NCBI GenBank assembly: GCA_016179845.1
Contig: JACPCK010000054.1
Coordinates: forward strand, 1-49,993
Length of the DNA stretch: 49,993 bases
Origin: Chloroflexota bacterium
GTDB taxonomy: Bacteria; Chloroflexota; Dehalococcoidia; Lucifugimonadales; JACPCK01
Direction of reading: 5' to 3'
The notes beneath the pieces are model-generated. The model searched no databases and was not told where the DNA came from. It was given only the letters and a program-made list of their open reading frames with translations. Shown here one piece after another: positions 41,442 through 49,690 of the stretch. Every line of letters starts with the position of its first letter. Positions within the stretch are counted from its first letter, which is position 1. The position numbers and the translations under genes are program-made.

Positions 41442-41448
41442 GGCCAGA

Positions 41449-41548
41449 CTAGCAGGGGAATGAAAAACCCTTTCGACCATCCCCCAGACCCCTGGCAGAG
41501 TCCCGAGGCCTCGGGACTCTGTACTCCCCTTTTTCAGCAGCCTGCTAG
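41449..41548. repeat. MITE-like element, copy 3 (shorter)
   Basis: 100 bp. The left end is CTAGCAGGGGAATGAAAAAC and the right end read inward is CTAGCAGGCTGCTGAAAAAG. It shares TTTCGACCATCCCC with copy 2 but lacks the 24-bp palindrome. An inner GAGTCCCGAG/CTCGGGACTC hairpin replaces it. Confidence 0.7.
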
Positions 41549-41636
41549 CAGGCGTCTCTGGGCTGAGCCCTATTACCATGATGGGTAAAGTGATATAGAG
41601 TCCAGGGTTGGGCAGCTCCCGATAAGTGTCGAATTC

Positions 41637-42869
41637 CTACCTTGACAGCGCGGCGGTGGCCAGGAGGTAGCGGCCATGCTCCTGGGGGAATTGCTCCTGT
41701 AAGGCGAAGGTGAGGCCCCGCTGGACAATGGTGTAGCCGTACCTGTCTCGGAGGGTGTCCAGAGCCAGGTTCAGCCGGTGGGCGCGTTCTGTCGGGCCCT
41801 CCAGGAGGGTGAGCTGCCTCACGTTGGGTGCGAGATCCCCCACGCCTATGCCGATGAGGCGCACCGCGCGGGAGTCTCCGTGTAGCTCCTTGAGAAGAAG
41901 GGCCGCACCCGAGCCGTAGATGGCGTCGTCGGTGGCGGCGGGCTGGAGGAAGGTGTGGTGGCGGGAGATGGTGGTGAAGTCGGCCCAGCGGAGCTTGAGG
42001 GCGGCAGTGCGGGCCAGCATGCCTTCGCGGCGTAGCTCTGCGCCCACCCGCTCGGCAAGATAGCGTAGGGTGCCCTTGACGAGGGGCAGGTCGCGGGTGT
42101 CCTGGGGGAAGGTGGTCTCGCGGCTGATGGACTTCTGGGCCGCGGGTGCCTGGGTGACGGGGGAGTGCTCGATGCCCCTGGCGTTGAGCTGAAGGATGTC
42201 GGCCCATTTGCCGAAGGTCTGCCGGAGGAGGACGGGGTCGTAGGTGGCCAGGTCGCCGATGGTGTGGATGCCCAGGCGTTGCATCACCGGAAGGGCCTTC
42301 TCGCCCACGCCGGGGAGCTCCTTAACGAGGCGCGGTGCCAGAAAGGCGGCGTCCTGGCCTGGGGGAATCTCCAGGAGGCCATTGGGCTTGCAGGCGTTGG
42401 AGGCGACCTTGGCAGTGACCTTGGAAGAGGCGATGCCCACGGAGACGGTGACGCCAAGCTCCCTGCGAACGCGCTCCCTGATCTGGCGGGCGACGCCTGC
42501 CGGTGGGCCGTAGAGGAGGTCGAAGCCGGTCAGGTCCAGGTAGGCCTCGTCCAGGCCCATGGGCTGGAAGAAGGGCGAGCGGTCCTGGAGGATGGCCATG
42601 AACTTGGTGGAGACCTCTATGTAGTGGTCGAAGTGGCCCTGGAGGAAAATGGCCTGGGGGCAGAGGCGGCGGGCCTGGGATACGGGCATGCCGGCCTTGA
42701 GGCCGAAGGAGCGGGCCTCGTAGGAGGCGCAGGCGACGACGCCCCGGTGGCCTGGGGCGGCCCCTACCACCACGGGCTTGCCCTTGAGGGAGGGGTCCAG
42801 GACCCGCTCCACGGAGACGAAGAAGGAGTCCAGGTCCAGGCAGAGGTAGCGAGGGTGATAAAAGAACAT
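41637..42869 (-). CDS. dinB: DNA polymerase IV (Y-family translesion polymerase)
   Basis: A 410-aa Y-family polymerase. Catalytic aspartate in CLDLDSFFVSVE, then VVVGAAPGHRGVVACASYEA, QPMGLDEAYLDLTG (the second acidic pair) and VSVGIASSKVTAKVAS. The helix-hairpin-helix LPGVGEKALPVMQRLGI and a little-finger domain follow. It copies past damaged bases. ATG 42869 lies inside an SOS-box-like GAAC-N4-GTTC palindrome, so LexA would block transcription and cover the start codon. No strong ribosome site is visible, which makes a leaderless or very short leader plausible. Confidence 0.95.
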   Translation of the reverse strand: MFFYHPRYLCLDLDSFFVSVERVLDPSLKGKPVVVGAAPGHRGVVACASYEARSFGLKAGMPVSQARRLCPQAIFLQGHFDHYIEVSTKFMAILQDRSPFFQPMGLDEAYLDLTGFDLLYGPPAGVARQIRERVRRELGVTVSVGIASSKVTAKVASNACKPNGLLEIPPGQDAAFLAPRLVKELPGVGEKALPVMQRLGIHTIGDLATYDPVLLRQTFGKWADILQLNARGIEHSPVTQAPAAQKSISRETTFPQDTRDLPLVKGTLRYLAERVGAELRREGMLARTAALKLRWADFTTISRHHTFLQPAATDDAIYGSGAALLLKELHGDSRAVRLIGIGVGDLAPNVRQLTLLEGPTERAHRLNLALDTLRDRYGYTIVQRGLTFALQEQFPQEHGRYLLATAALSR

Positions 42870-42875
42870 TTGTTC
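42864..42875. promoter_or_regulatory. LexA (SOS) box overlapping the dinB start codon
   Basis: GAACATTTGTTC matches the GAAC-N4-GTTC core of Bacillus-type SOS boxes. It spans from six bases before to six bases into the coding sequence (the ATG is at 42869-42867). Confidence 0.65.
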
Positions 42876-43002
42876 ACATAATAATGGCTGGCCAAGGGTC
42901 TGTAAAGGGGAAGCCAGGGTTCGAAAGGCAGCTAGAGGGTTCTTTCAGATCCCAAAAAGGTCTGCTCTGCGGCTGAAGCGCGGCTGTTTTCGTAGCGAGA
43001 GC

Positions 43003-43031
43003 TTGACATCTGTGCCGTATGCAGCTAATAT
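43003..43031 (+). promoter_or_regulatory. Strong sigma70-type promoter for the solute-binding gene
   Basis: TTGACA (43003-43008) and TAATAT (43026-43031) are separated by 17 bases. The leader of about 100 bases includes an AGCACC...GGTGCT hairpin at about 43048-43069 followed by CTTTT. Confidence 0.7.
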
Positions 43032-43137
43032 CATGCTGTCCCAGTAGCAAGCACCAAGGGCGGCGGGTGCTCTTTTGCTGTTTCCTCGACAGGCTGGATC
43101 CCTCTGCTACGTCAGACAGCTTCCGGGAGGTTGTACG

Positions 43138-44828
43138 ATGAGTCTAACGGCAGGAGTCCTCAAGCTAGTCGTCATTCTGCTGCTTGTGGCGGGAGTGGCC
43201 TGCGCCCGCGCCGCACCCACCGCCACGCCAACGACAGTGCCACCTACGCCGACCAGGGTTCCGTCGACGCCTACGCCCGCTGTTAGGGTGGTCGTTCCCA
43301 CACCCACAGTGGGCCCCACGGCGACGCCCACGCCTGTAAGGGCAACGCCAACGCCGACTGCCAGGCCGGCCCCCAGGGGTGTGCTCAATGTGGCGGTGGA
43401 GAACCTGGGGTCTGAGAACTGGCTGGTGCGCGTTGTGACAGGGGACGAGTCCCCGGTCATGGGCCATGTCTTTGAGCACATCATCGGGTGGGATGCGGAC
43501 GCCAGCACTTACCCGCCGACGGCTCTGGCCGAGAAGTGGGGCGTTGAAAGCACGCCGGACGGAGGCTCCAAGTGGAGCTTCACTCTGAGGAAGGGGGTCC
43601 AGTTCCACCAGGGCCAGGGGGAGCTGACTGCCGAGGATGTCAAGTTCTCTCTGAACGAGTTCCTCAAGCCCCAGTCGGTGAACCCGGGCGCAGCCCTCCT
43701 GGTGCGGTGGATCAACAAAGACATCAATAACTTCAAGGTGCTGGACAAGTACAGCTTTGAGGTCATCAGCCCGGAGAAGCTGGTCATCGTGACCCAGCGC
43801 ATAGGCTACTACTCGGTGGGCAACGGCTTTGCGCCCACCTCCAAGAAGTACGTGGAAACGGTGGGTGAGGAGGCCTCCTCCAGAAAGCCTGTAGGCACGG
43901 GTCCCTTTGAGTTTTCAGAGCACAAGCGGAACGAGCGGGTGACCCTGAAGGCCAGGACGCAGCACTGGCGCCAGGTACCCAATGTGGAGACGGTGAACAT
44001 CTACGTGGTGCCTGAGGTATCCACTCGTATCGCCATGGTCCGGACGGGCGCTGCGGACATCAGCCCGGTGCCCGCCCGGTTCAAGCCGGAGCTGGAGGCG
44101 GGCGGAGTGAGGATCTTCCGGGGCGATTTCGCCACGGAGGTCTTTGGCATCTTTGGCGGCATGGTGCTCACCACCCGGCCAGGCTACAAGGCTGACCTAC
44201 CCTGGACGGGCCCAGAGCCCACTGGTGAGAAGCCGAGGATGGTGCGCCAGGCCATGAACATGGCCGTAGACCGCCAGGCGCTGCTGGACAAGATATTCCT
44301 GAACGAGGGGGCCCTCTCGGCGGTCACATTTGGCTTCCAGAAGGAGGGCGTGGCCTGGTGGAACACGGCGTGGAAGCCCTACTCCTACGACCCGAAGAAG
44401 GCCAAGGAGTTGCTGACACAGGCGGGGTATGCCAACGGCTTTGAGACCAACATGTGGTTTATCAAGCTGGCCTACTCGCCGGAGAACGTGGACGCCTCGG
44501 AGGCGGTGGCCTCCTTCTGGGAGAAGAACCTGAACATCAAGGTGACCAGGCTTCTCACCGAGTACCGGCCCTCGGTGGCTTCTCCACGGTGCTTCACACG
44601 GAGCATCCGACGGTGGACGACCTGTGCAACAAGATACTCAATGAGCTGGACCTGAAGAAACAGGCCGACCTGATGCGGCAGCTAGGCGATTTCTACTACC
44701 GGGAGTACTGGACGATGCCCCTGGTGTACGGCAACATCCTCTTCGCCAGCAGCGCCAAGGTGAAGGAGTACCCGGTGTTCCCGCGGCGGTCCCCCGTGCT
44801 GAACCTGGAGTACCTCACGATGAAGTAG
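43138..44828 (+). pseudogene. Peptide/nickel-type ABC transporter solute-binding lipoprotein, frameshifted
   Basis: A signal with lipobox (LLLVAGVAC) leads into a Thr/Pro linker of about 50 residues and then a family-5 extracellular solute-binding protein: VAVENLGSENWLVRVV, FTLRKGVQFHQGQGELTAED and RQAMNMAVDRQALLDKIF. Near 44580 the frame is lost after LLTEYRP. The C-terminal part (TVDDLCNKILNELDLKKQ ... REYWTMPLVYGNIL) continues in another frame to 44828, with perhaps 40 residues missing. ATG 43138 follows GGGAGG. No permease or ATPase gene is adjacent. Assembly fault or decay. Confidence 0.85.
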
Positions 44829-44876
44829 AGCTAGTAAGTGAGCGCCCGATGCCCATAGACACCCGCTACCACCCTC

Positions 44877-45683
44877 CTATATACCCATGATGTTATAGCC
44901 GGCGTCCACGTGGAGGACCTCGCCGGTCACGCCGGAGGAGAGGTCGCTGAGGAGGAAGAGGGCGGCCCTGGCCACCTCGTCGTGGGTGATGTTGCGCTTC
45001 AGGGGGGCCCGCTCGGCGGCGATGCGCTTCATGTCGGTGTAGCCGTGGATGACCCGTGAGGATAGGGTGTCCAGGGGGCCGGCGGAGACGGCGTTGACGC
45101 GGATGTTGCGGGGGCCAAGCTCGTAGGCGAGCTGCCTCACCTCGTTCTCCAGGGCGGCCTTGGCGGTGCCCATGACGTTGTAGCCGGGGAAGGCCCGCTC
45201 CGAGGCCAGGAAGGTGAGGGTGAGGATGCTGCCGCCATCGGCCATAAGGGGCGCAGCATGGCGGGTGATGGCCACGAGGGAGTAGGCGCTGACGTCCAGG
45301 GCTGCGCGGAAGCCCTCCAGGGTGGTCTTGGAGAAGCTGCCGCCCAGGTCCTCCCGCTGCGCGAAGGCGATGCTGTGGACAATCATGTGTAGCTGGCCCA
45401 TCTGCTCCTTGATCTTCTGGAAGGCGGAGGCCAGATCCTCCTCTCTGGTGACGTCGCACTGGACCAGCAGTGGGCTCTTTGACCCTTCGACAGGCTCAGG
45501 GTGAGCGGAGCTCAGGGCGGGAGCCAGCCTCTCTACGTTCTCTCGGAGGCGCTCGTTCTGGTAGCTGAGGGCTATCCGGGCCCCGGCCTGGTTGAGGGTC
45601 TGAGTGATGGCCCAGGCGATGCTACGCTGGTTGGCCACGCCGAAGATGAGGGCATTCTTGCCTGTGAGGTCTATGGTGTACAT
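44877..45683 (-). CDS. fabI: Enoyl-ACP reductase (NADH)
   Basis: A 268-aa short-chain dehydrogenase-like enzyme that reduces enoyl-ACP in fatty acid synthesis. The NADH site is FGVANQRSIAWAIT, and the active site has FPGYNVMGTAKAALE (Tyr-x6-Lys). The C-terminal part is GPLDTLSSRVIHGY and GEVLHVDAGYNIMGI. An in-frame SAHPEPVEGS peptide near residue 59-68 comes from a palindromic repeat (45481-45508) placed in a surface loop after the second beta-alpha unit. It is a target of triclosan-type inhibitors in other bacteria. Confidence 0.95.
   Translation of the reverse strand: MYTIDLTGKNALIFGVANQRSIAWAITQTLNQAGARIALSYQNERLRENVERLAPALSSAHPEPVEGSKSPLLVQCDVTREEDLASAFQKIKEQMGQLHMIVHSIAFAQREDLGGSFSKTTLEGFRAALDVSAYSLVAITRHAAPLMADGGSILTLTFLASERAFPGYNVMGTAKAALENEVRQLAYELGPRNIRVNAVSAGPLDTLSSRVIHGYTDMKRIAAERAPLKRNITHDEVARAALFLLSDLSSGVTGEVLHVDAGYNIMGI
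45481..45508. repeat. Palindromic short repeat inserted in fabI
   Basis: GACCCTTCGACAGGCTCAGG followed by GTGAGCGG, the fullest copy of the repeat seen in aroKB and alaS. The frame is kept. Confidence 0.8.
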
Positions 45684-45799
45684 TGCGGTACCGCTCCCAG
45701 TAAAGATGGCCGGCCTTCGGGAATACGATACTGCATAAGCCTGGGAGACGCCATATTCCAGAAGGCAAGCGACATTGTCCAGGGTGGGGGAAGGCTGTG

Positions 45800-47182
45800 C
45801 TAGTGGGCGGACGGAGGGCGGGCAAAGAGTATTCCTATAGCGCCCAGCAGAAGGGCGCCGATCCCGACGAGATAGGCCAGGTCGTAGCTTCGAGTGGTGT
45901 CGTAGATGAAAGCGGCAAAGAGGGGAGCCACCCCGTTGGCTATGAGGGTAACAGGAGTGAATACGCCTCTGATGGCGCCCAGGAAGTGGCGGCCAAAGTA
46001 GTTGGCCCAGATGAGGCCGGTAAGGGGGAGAAGGCCACCAGCACCCAGGGCGTAGAGGACTGGAAAGAGGAAGATGATGGGGCCTCTAGTGGTGAGAATG
46101 AGCGCGCCCAGGGAGGAGGCTGTGATGACGAAGCAGGCTGCCACGGCGTACCGGACAGGGACCCTCTCTGCCAGGAGGCCCCAGGCAGGCTTGACCAGAC
46201 CGGCGGTGAGGCCCAGGACGGTGATAACGGCGCTGGCCAGGGACGGAGAGTACCCCTTGTCGGTGATGTAGGGGATGAAGTGGACAAAGAGGCCTCCGAA
46301 GGTGAGGGTGCTCAGGCTGAAGCAGGCGATGATGACCCACAGAGTGGGCTGGCGGGCCGCCTCCTTGATGGTCCAGGCTCTTTCGGTCTGCTGCCCAGGG
46401 GAAAGAGCTGGTTCCAGGGAAGCCTGGTGGGCGCCGGAACAGGCTCCGTCCGGGGACAGGCCCATGTCCTCCGGCTGGCGACGCACCAGTAGGGCGGAAA
46501 CAGGGACGGTGCCAAGGAACATAAGCACGGCCAGGCCTACCCATGCGCCTCGCCAGTCGAAGGCGCCGATGAGGAGGTTGGTGACGGGGACCAGGGCCGC
46601 GCCGCCCAGGGATGTACCCATTGCAGCGACCGCGAGGGCCCGGCCGCGCCTTCTGACGAACCACTTGGAGACCAGGGTGGAGGTGACCAGCTCCGTTCCC
46701 AGGGCGAAGGTGCCCAGCCCCGCCAGGACTCCGTAGGAGAGAAAGAAGAAGGGGAGAGAGGGTGTCAAGGCCAGGAGGGCGAGGCCCAGGGCAGCGACAG
46801 CCCCGCCCAGTGCCATGATAAGGCGGGCCCCTTCTTTCCTGTCCAGAAGGGGCCCGAAGAGAGGGCTGGCCAGGGCAATGGTGAGGGTTCGCACCAGGAA
46901 GACGGAGGAGATGAGGGAGCGGCTCCACCCAAACTCGGCGCTCATGGGCTTGATGAATAGGCCGAAGGAGTAGCCGACCCCTCCTGTCATGGCGCTGGCC
47001 AGAAAGGCTGTAAGGACGATGTGCCACCCGTAGAAGAGGCGGGTCCTCCGCCTACCGGCGGCGACTCCAGGCGAGGGAGGCTCCCCTCTGGCCCCTTGAG
47101 TGGAAGGGAGATTATCGGGCACCGGGCCCCCGCTTCCTTTCTTTATCGGCTTCAGTTGACTCAGCGCAGTGTATATTAACAC
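45800..47182 (-). CDS. MFS transporter, monocarboxylate/oxalate type
   Basis: A 460-aa protein with 12 membrane helices after a hydrophilic N-terminal tail of about 50 residues. FYGWHIVLTAFLASAMTGGV and YSFGLFIKPMSAEFGWSRSL are typical of the OxlT/MCT-like branch of MFS, and GPLLDRKEGARLIMALG is the helix 2-3 loop. These carry organic acids. The GTG at 47182 is the longest start; the tail is poorly conserved, so a later GTG (near 47120) may be the real one. Divergent from the molybdoenzyme gene. Confidence 0.85.
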   Translation of the reverse strand: MLIYTALSQLKPIKKGSGGPVPDNLPSTQGARGEPPSPGVAAGRRRTRLFYGWHIVLTAFLASAMTGGVGYSFGLFIKPMSAEFGWSRSLISSVFLVRTLTIALASPLFGPLLDRKEGARLIMALGGAVAALGLALLALTPSLPFFFLSYGVLAGLGTFALGTELVTSTLVSKWFVRRRGRALAVAAMGTSLGGAALVPVTNLLIGAFDWRGAWVGLAVLMFLGTVPVSALLVRRQPEDMGLSPDGACSGAHQASLEPALSPGQQTERAWTIKEAARQPTLWVIIACFSLSTLTFGGLFVHFIPYITDKGYSPSLASAVITVLGLTAGLVKPAWGLLAERVPVRYAVAACFVITASSLGALILTTRGPIIFLFPVLYALGAGGLLPLTGLIWANYFGRHFLGAIRGVFTPVTLIANGVAPLFAAFIYDTTRSYDLAYLVGIGALLLGAIGILFARPPSAH

Positions 47183-47297
47183 CTCAGCTTCACGGGAGGC
47201 CTGACACTATATGCTTGCGAGCCAAGCAATGGGAGGAGACAGACGCTTTGACACCTTTGTACGCTGGCGGGTATGATTTAGGCTAGAGGAGATGACC

Positions 47298-47933
47298 ATG
47301 AGGCTGCCCAGGTCTCCCCGCAGGCCAAAGGAGATCAAACAGGAGGCCCCTGATAAGCTTCGGGTCCCTCCCGGCCAGTTCGCCACCGAGAAGTTCCCCG
47401 TCCTCACCTACGGCCCTACACCCAGAATAGACCTGAAGGAGTGGCGGTTCCGCATCTTCGGCCTGGTGGCCGAGGAGAAGGTGCTTGCCTGGGAGGAGTT
47501 CATGGCCCTTCCCAAGGTGGCCCTGACGGCAGACTTCCACTGTGTGACTCAGTGGAGCCGCCTCAGCAACCACTGGGAGGGCATTTCGTCCCGGGAGGTG
47601 GTGGGCCTGGTTCGGCCCCTGCCGGAGGCCAGGTTTGTCATGGTCCACTGCTACGGCGGCTACACGACCAACCTGCCCATGGAGGTGTTCCTGGTGGAGA
47701 ATGTGCTGTTTGCCTATCGGCATGACGGTCAGGATCTCGCCCCTGAGCATGGAGGCCCCATGAGGTTGGTGGTCCCGGAGCGGTACGGTTGGAAAAGCGC
47801 CAAGTGGGTCAGGGGTGTTGAGCTGATGGCACAGGATGCCCCTGGCTTCTGGGAGCAGCGGGGGTACAACATGAGTGGAGACCCGTGGAGAGAGGAGCGG
47901 TTCTGGCCCGGCCTCGGGGAAGGGTATGACTAA
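47298..47933 (+). CDS. Sulfite-oxidase-like molybdopterin oxidoreductase
   Basis: A 211-aa protein with the sulfite oxidase Mo-cofactor fold. FPVLTYGPTPRIDLKEWRFR starts it, the Mo-ligand cysteine is in ADFHCVTQWSR, and GPMRLVVPERYGWKSAKWVR binds the cofactor. It lacks a signal peptide and the haem or dimer domains, like small cytosolic YedY-type homologues. The substrate is unknown. I choose ATG 47298 because AGGAG is then six bases away. It overlaps the DUF309 gene by eight bases, so they are co-translated. Confidence 0.88.
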   Translation: MRLPRSPRRPKEIKQEAPDKLRVPPGQFATEKFPVLTYGPTPRIDLKEWRFRIFGLVAEEKVLAWEEFMALPKVALTADFHCVTQWSRLSNHWEGISSREVVGLVRPLPEARFVMVHCYGGYTTNLPMEVFLVENVLFAYRHDGQDLAPEHGGPMRLVVPERYGWKSAKWVRGVELMAQDAPGFWEQRGYNMSGDPWREERFWPGLGEGYD

Positions 47934-48498
47934 GGGAAGGGTGCCGGCACGGCCCATCGTCTCCGGTGGGGTGCGCCGGTACGAGGACAGCCTGTGGCTG
48001 GAGCGTCTTCGTGAGGAGGGGCCAGGCTCTATTCCTCCGGGCACGCCGCCTCCGGTTGAGCTGGTGAAGGCCATAGGGGAGTTCAATAGCGGCCTCTTCT
48101 TCCAGGCCCATGAGACCCTGGAGGACCTGTGGCGTGTCACGCCTTACCCGCTAAGGCTGTTCTACCATGGTATCATCAAGCTGGCGGCCGGCTTCCATCA
48201 CGTCGAGCAGGGAAATCAGAAGGGAGCGTTGAGCCTCCTGGAAGGGGCGATCCGCTGCCTTCGGCCCTTTGGGCCTCGCTACATGGGTGTGGAGCTGACA
48301 CTCCTTCTTGATGACACGAGAGATCGGCTGAGCAGGCTTGATGGAGTTCACTGGCAGTCTCCGAACGGGTTGCCTCGCCCTGGGATACTCTTTGCTTACC
48401 AGGAGTATGGGGCAGGACCAGGAGGGTCGTCCCTGTTGGGCTTTGGAGAGTGCGAGGCCAGTACTGGGCCCGCTGCCATGCCCTCAAGGAAGGGGTGA
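47926..48498 (+). CDS. DUF309 domain protein
   Basis: About 190 residues. The central helices FNSGLFFQAHETLEDLWRV and RLFYHGIIKLAAGFHHVEQG are the DUF309 hallmark (H-x-x-x-E and a second histidine helix), a fold proposed to bind metal. Function unknown. ATG 47926 follows GGGGAAGGG and overlaps the stop of the molybdoenzyme. About 40 residues at the C-terminus have no visible counterpart in the family. Confidence 0.82.
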   Translation: MTKGRVPARPIVSGGVRRYEDSLWLERLREEGPGSIPPGTPPPVELVKAIGEFNSGLFFQAHETLEDLWRVTPYPLRLFYHGIIKLAAGFHHVEQGNQKGALSLLEGAIRCLRPFGPRYMGVELTLLLDDTRDRLSRLDGVHWQSPNGLPRPGILFAYQEYGAGPGGSSLLGFGECEASTGPAAMPSRKG

Positions 48499-48500
48499 GT

Positions 48501-49205
48501 ATGCTGGAAAGCAGACAGGCGGTGCGGCGGAGGGCGAGCGCCAAGCCCGATATTCTGGAGAGCCTGGCTGATGCCCCGGACGGTATATATGCGGTGGACA
48601 TGAGCCAGCGCATCGTCCTCTGGAATCGGGGTGCAGAAAGCCTGCTGGGGTACCCAGCCGATGAGGTGTTGGGGAAACGGTGCTACCAGGTGCTGGGGGG
48701 TCTCACTGAGGATGAGGAGCGGGTATGTCTACCTAACTGCGCCTCTGTCCTTTGGGCCCGCCAGGGGAGCACGGCGCCCTTCCAGAGGGTGCTGGCCCGG
48801 ACCAAGGAGGGCAAGAGCCGATGGATCAGCATATCCCATGTCCTATTGCCGGCGTCCAGGCGGGAGCTGGGAGTGCTGGTTCATATCTTCCATGACGCCA
48901 CGGAGGGGATAGAGGCAAAGCACCTGCTGCAACGGCTAACGGGCATCCTGGCGAAGGCCTCTGAGGCGATGATACCCCCATGGCCTGCCCCGCTGGAGGT
49001 CCCGGCCAGGCTGGCAAACCTGAGCCTGCGGGAGCTCCAGGTACTGCGCCTTCTGGCCCGGGGGCTGGGGACGAAGACCATAGCCCAGGACCTGGTGGTG
49101 AGCCCGACAACGGTGCGTAACCACATACAGCGGATTCTGGTGAAGCTGGGGGTCCACAACCGGCTGGAGGCGGTGGCTGCGGCCTCTCGGTCCGGCCTTC
49201 TGTAG
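48501..49205 (+). CDS. PAS-LuxR transcriptional regulator
   Basis: A 234-aa regulator. The PAS domain (residues about 20-135) has DGIYAVDMSQRIVLWNRGAE and then three cysteines in GKRCYQVL and RVCLPNCASV, which could bind metal or sense redox state. The C-terminal LuxR helix-turn-helix is LSLRELQVLRLLARGLGTKT and VVSPTTVRNHIQRILVKLG. No receiver domain. AAGGAAGGGG precedes ATG 48501, two bases after DUF309, so it forms the third gene of that operon and may control it. Confidence 0.9.
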   Translation: MLESRQAVRRRASAKPDILESLADAPDGIYAVDMSQRIVLWNRGAESLLGYPADEVLGKRCYQVLGGLTEDEERVCLPNCASVLWARQGSTAPFQRVLARTKEGKSRWISISHVLLPASRRELGVLVHIFHDATEGIEAKHLLQRLTGILAKASEAMIPPWPAPLEVPARLANLSLRELQVLRLLARGLGTKTIAQDLVVSPTTVRNHIQRILVKLGVHNRLEAVAAASRSGLL

Positions 49206-49231
49206 GGCCCTCTCGGCGGCGGGCGCCGTTT

Positions 49232-49260
49232 TGATGCATTTGCATCAGCACTATGATGCA
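49232..49260. promoter_or_regulatory. TGATGCA repeats, likely operator
   Basis: TGATGCA-TT-TGCATCA (a perfect 16-bp palindrome) is followed after six bases by a third TGATGCA. It sits about 85-110 bases before the BldC-like gene and about 10 bases before a TTTACA -35-like hexamer, the place for an autoregulatory or activator site. Confidence 0.55.
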
Positions 49261-49343
49261 TTCCTCTCTTTTACACTCTTTGTCCCTGTGGTACGTTAGT
49301 ATGTGAAGAAGATCGCAAAGAGTGTGCCGAGGGAGGTTATCAG

Positions 49344-49565
49344 ATGACCGAAAAGGCGTTTCTTACGAGGAGCCAGGTGGCGTTGCTCTTTGGAGTTTCG
49401 CCCCATACCATTACCCGCTGGGCCAAGCAGGGGCTCCTGACCTCTATTGTGACCCTGGGGGGCCAGAGGCGCTATCCCAGGGAGGCGGTGCTGGAGGTCC
49501 TGCGGGAGGTAAGCAGGGGGATAGCCTACGAGCCTGCCGCGAAGGTTTCCACTGCCGCCGGCTGA
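49344..49565 (+). CDS. BldC-like MerR-type DNA-binding protein
   Basis: A 73-aa protein consisting almost only of a winged helix: FLTRSQVALLFGVSPHTITR, WAKQGLLTSIVTLGGQRRYP and a short helix. This matches BldC of Actinobacteria, which binds direct repeats cooperatively without an effector domain. GGGAGG precedes ATG 49344. The TGATGCA repeats upstream are candidate binding sites. Excisionase-like proteins are the alternative, but there is no integrase nearby. Confidence 0.85.
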   Translation: MTEKAFLTRSQVALLFGVSPHTITRWAKQGLLTSIVTLGGQRRYPREAVLEVLREVSRGIAYEPAAKVSTAAG

Positions 49566-49690
49566 CGGTCGTCAGCAGCAGGCTAGCGCCCGCCTTTCTG
49601 CTACAGTAATCTTCGCGGGACAGGGTCTAGAGGCCTATGGTCTGCCCGTGAGGGATCATGCGCAGGCCGACTTTCTCCTTGGGGGATGAG

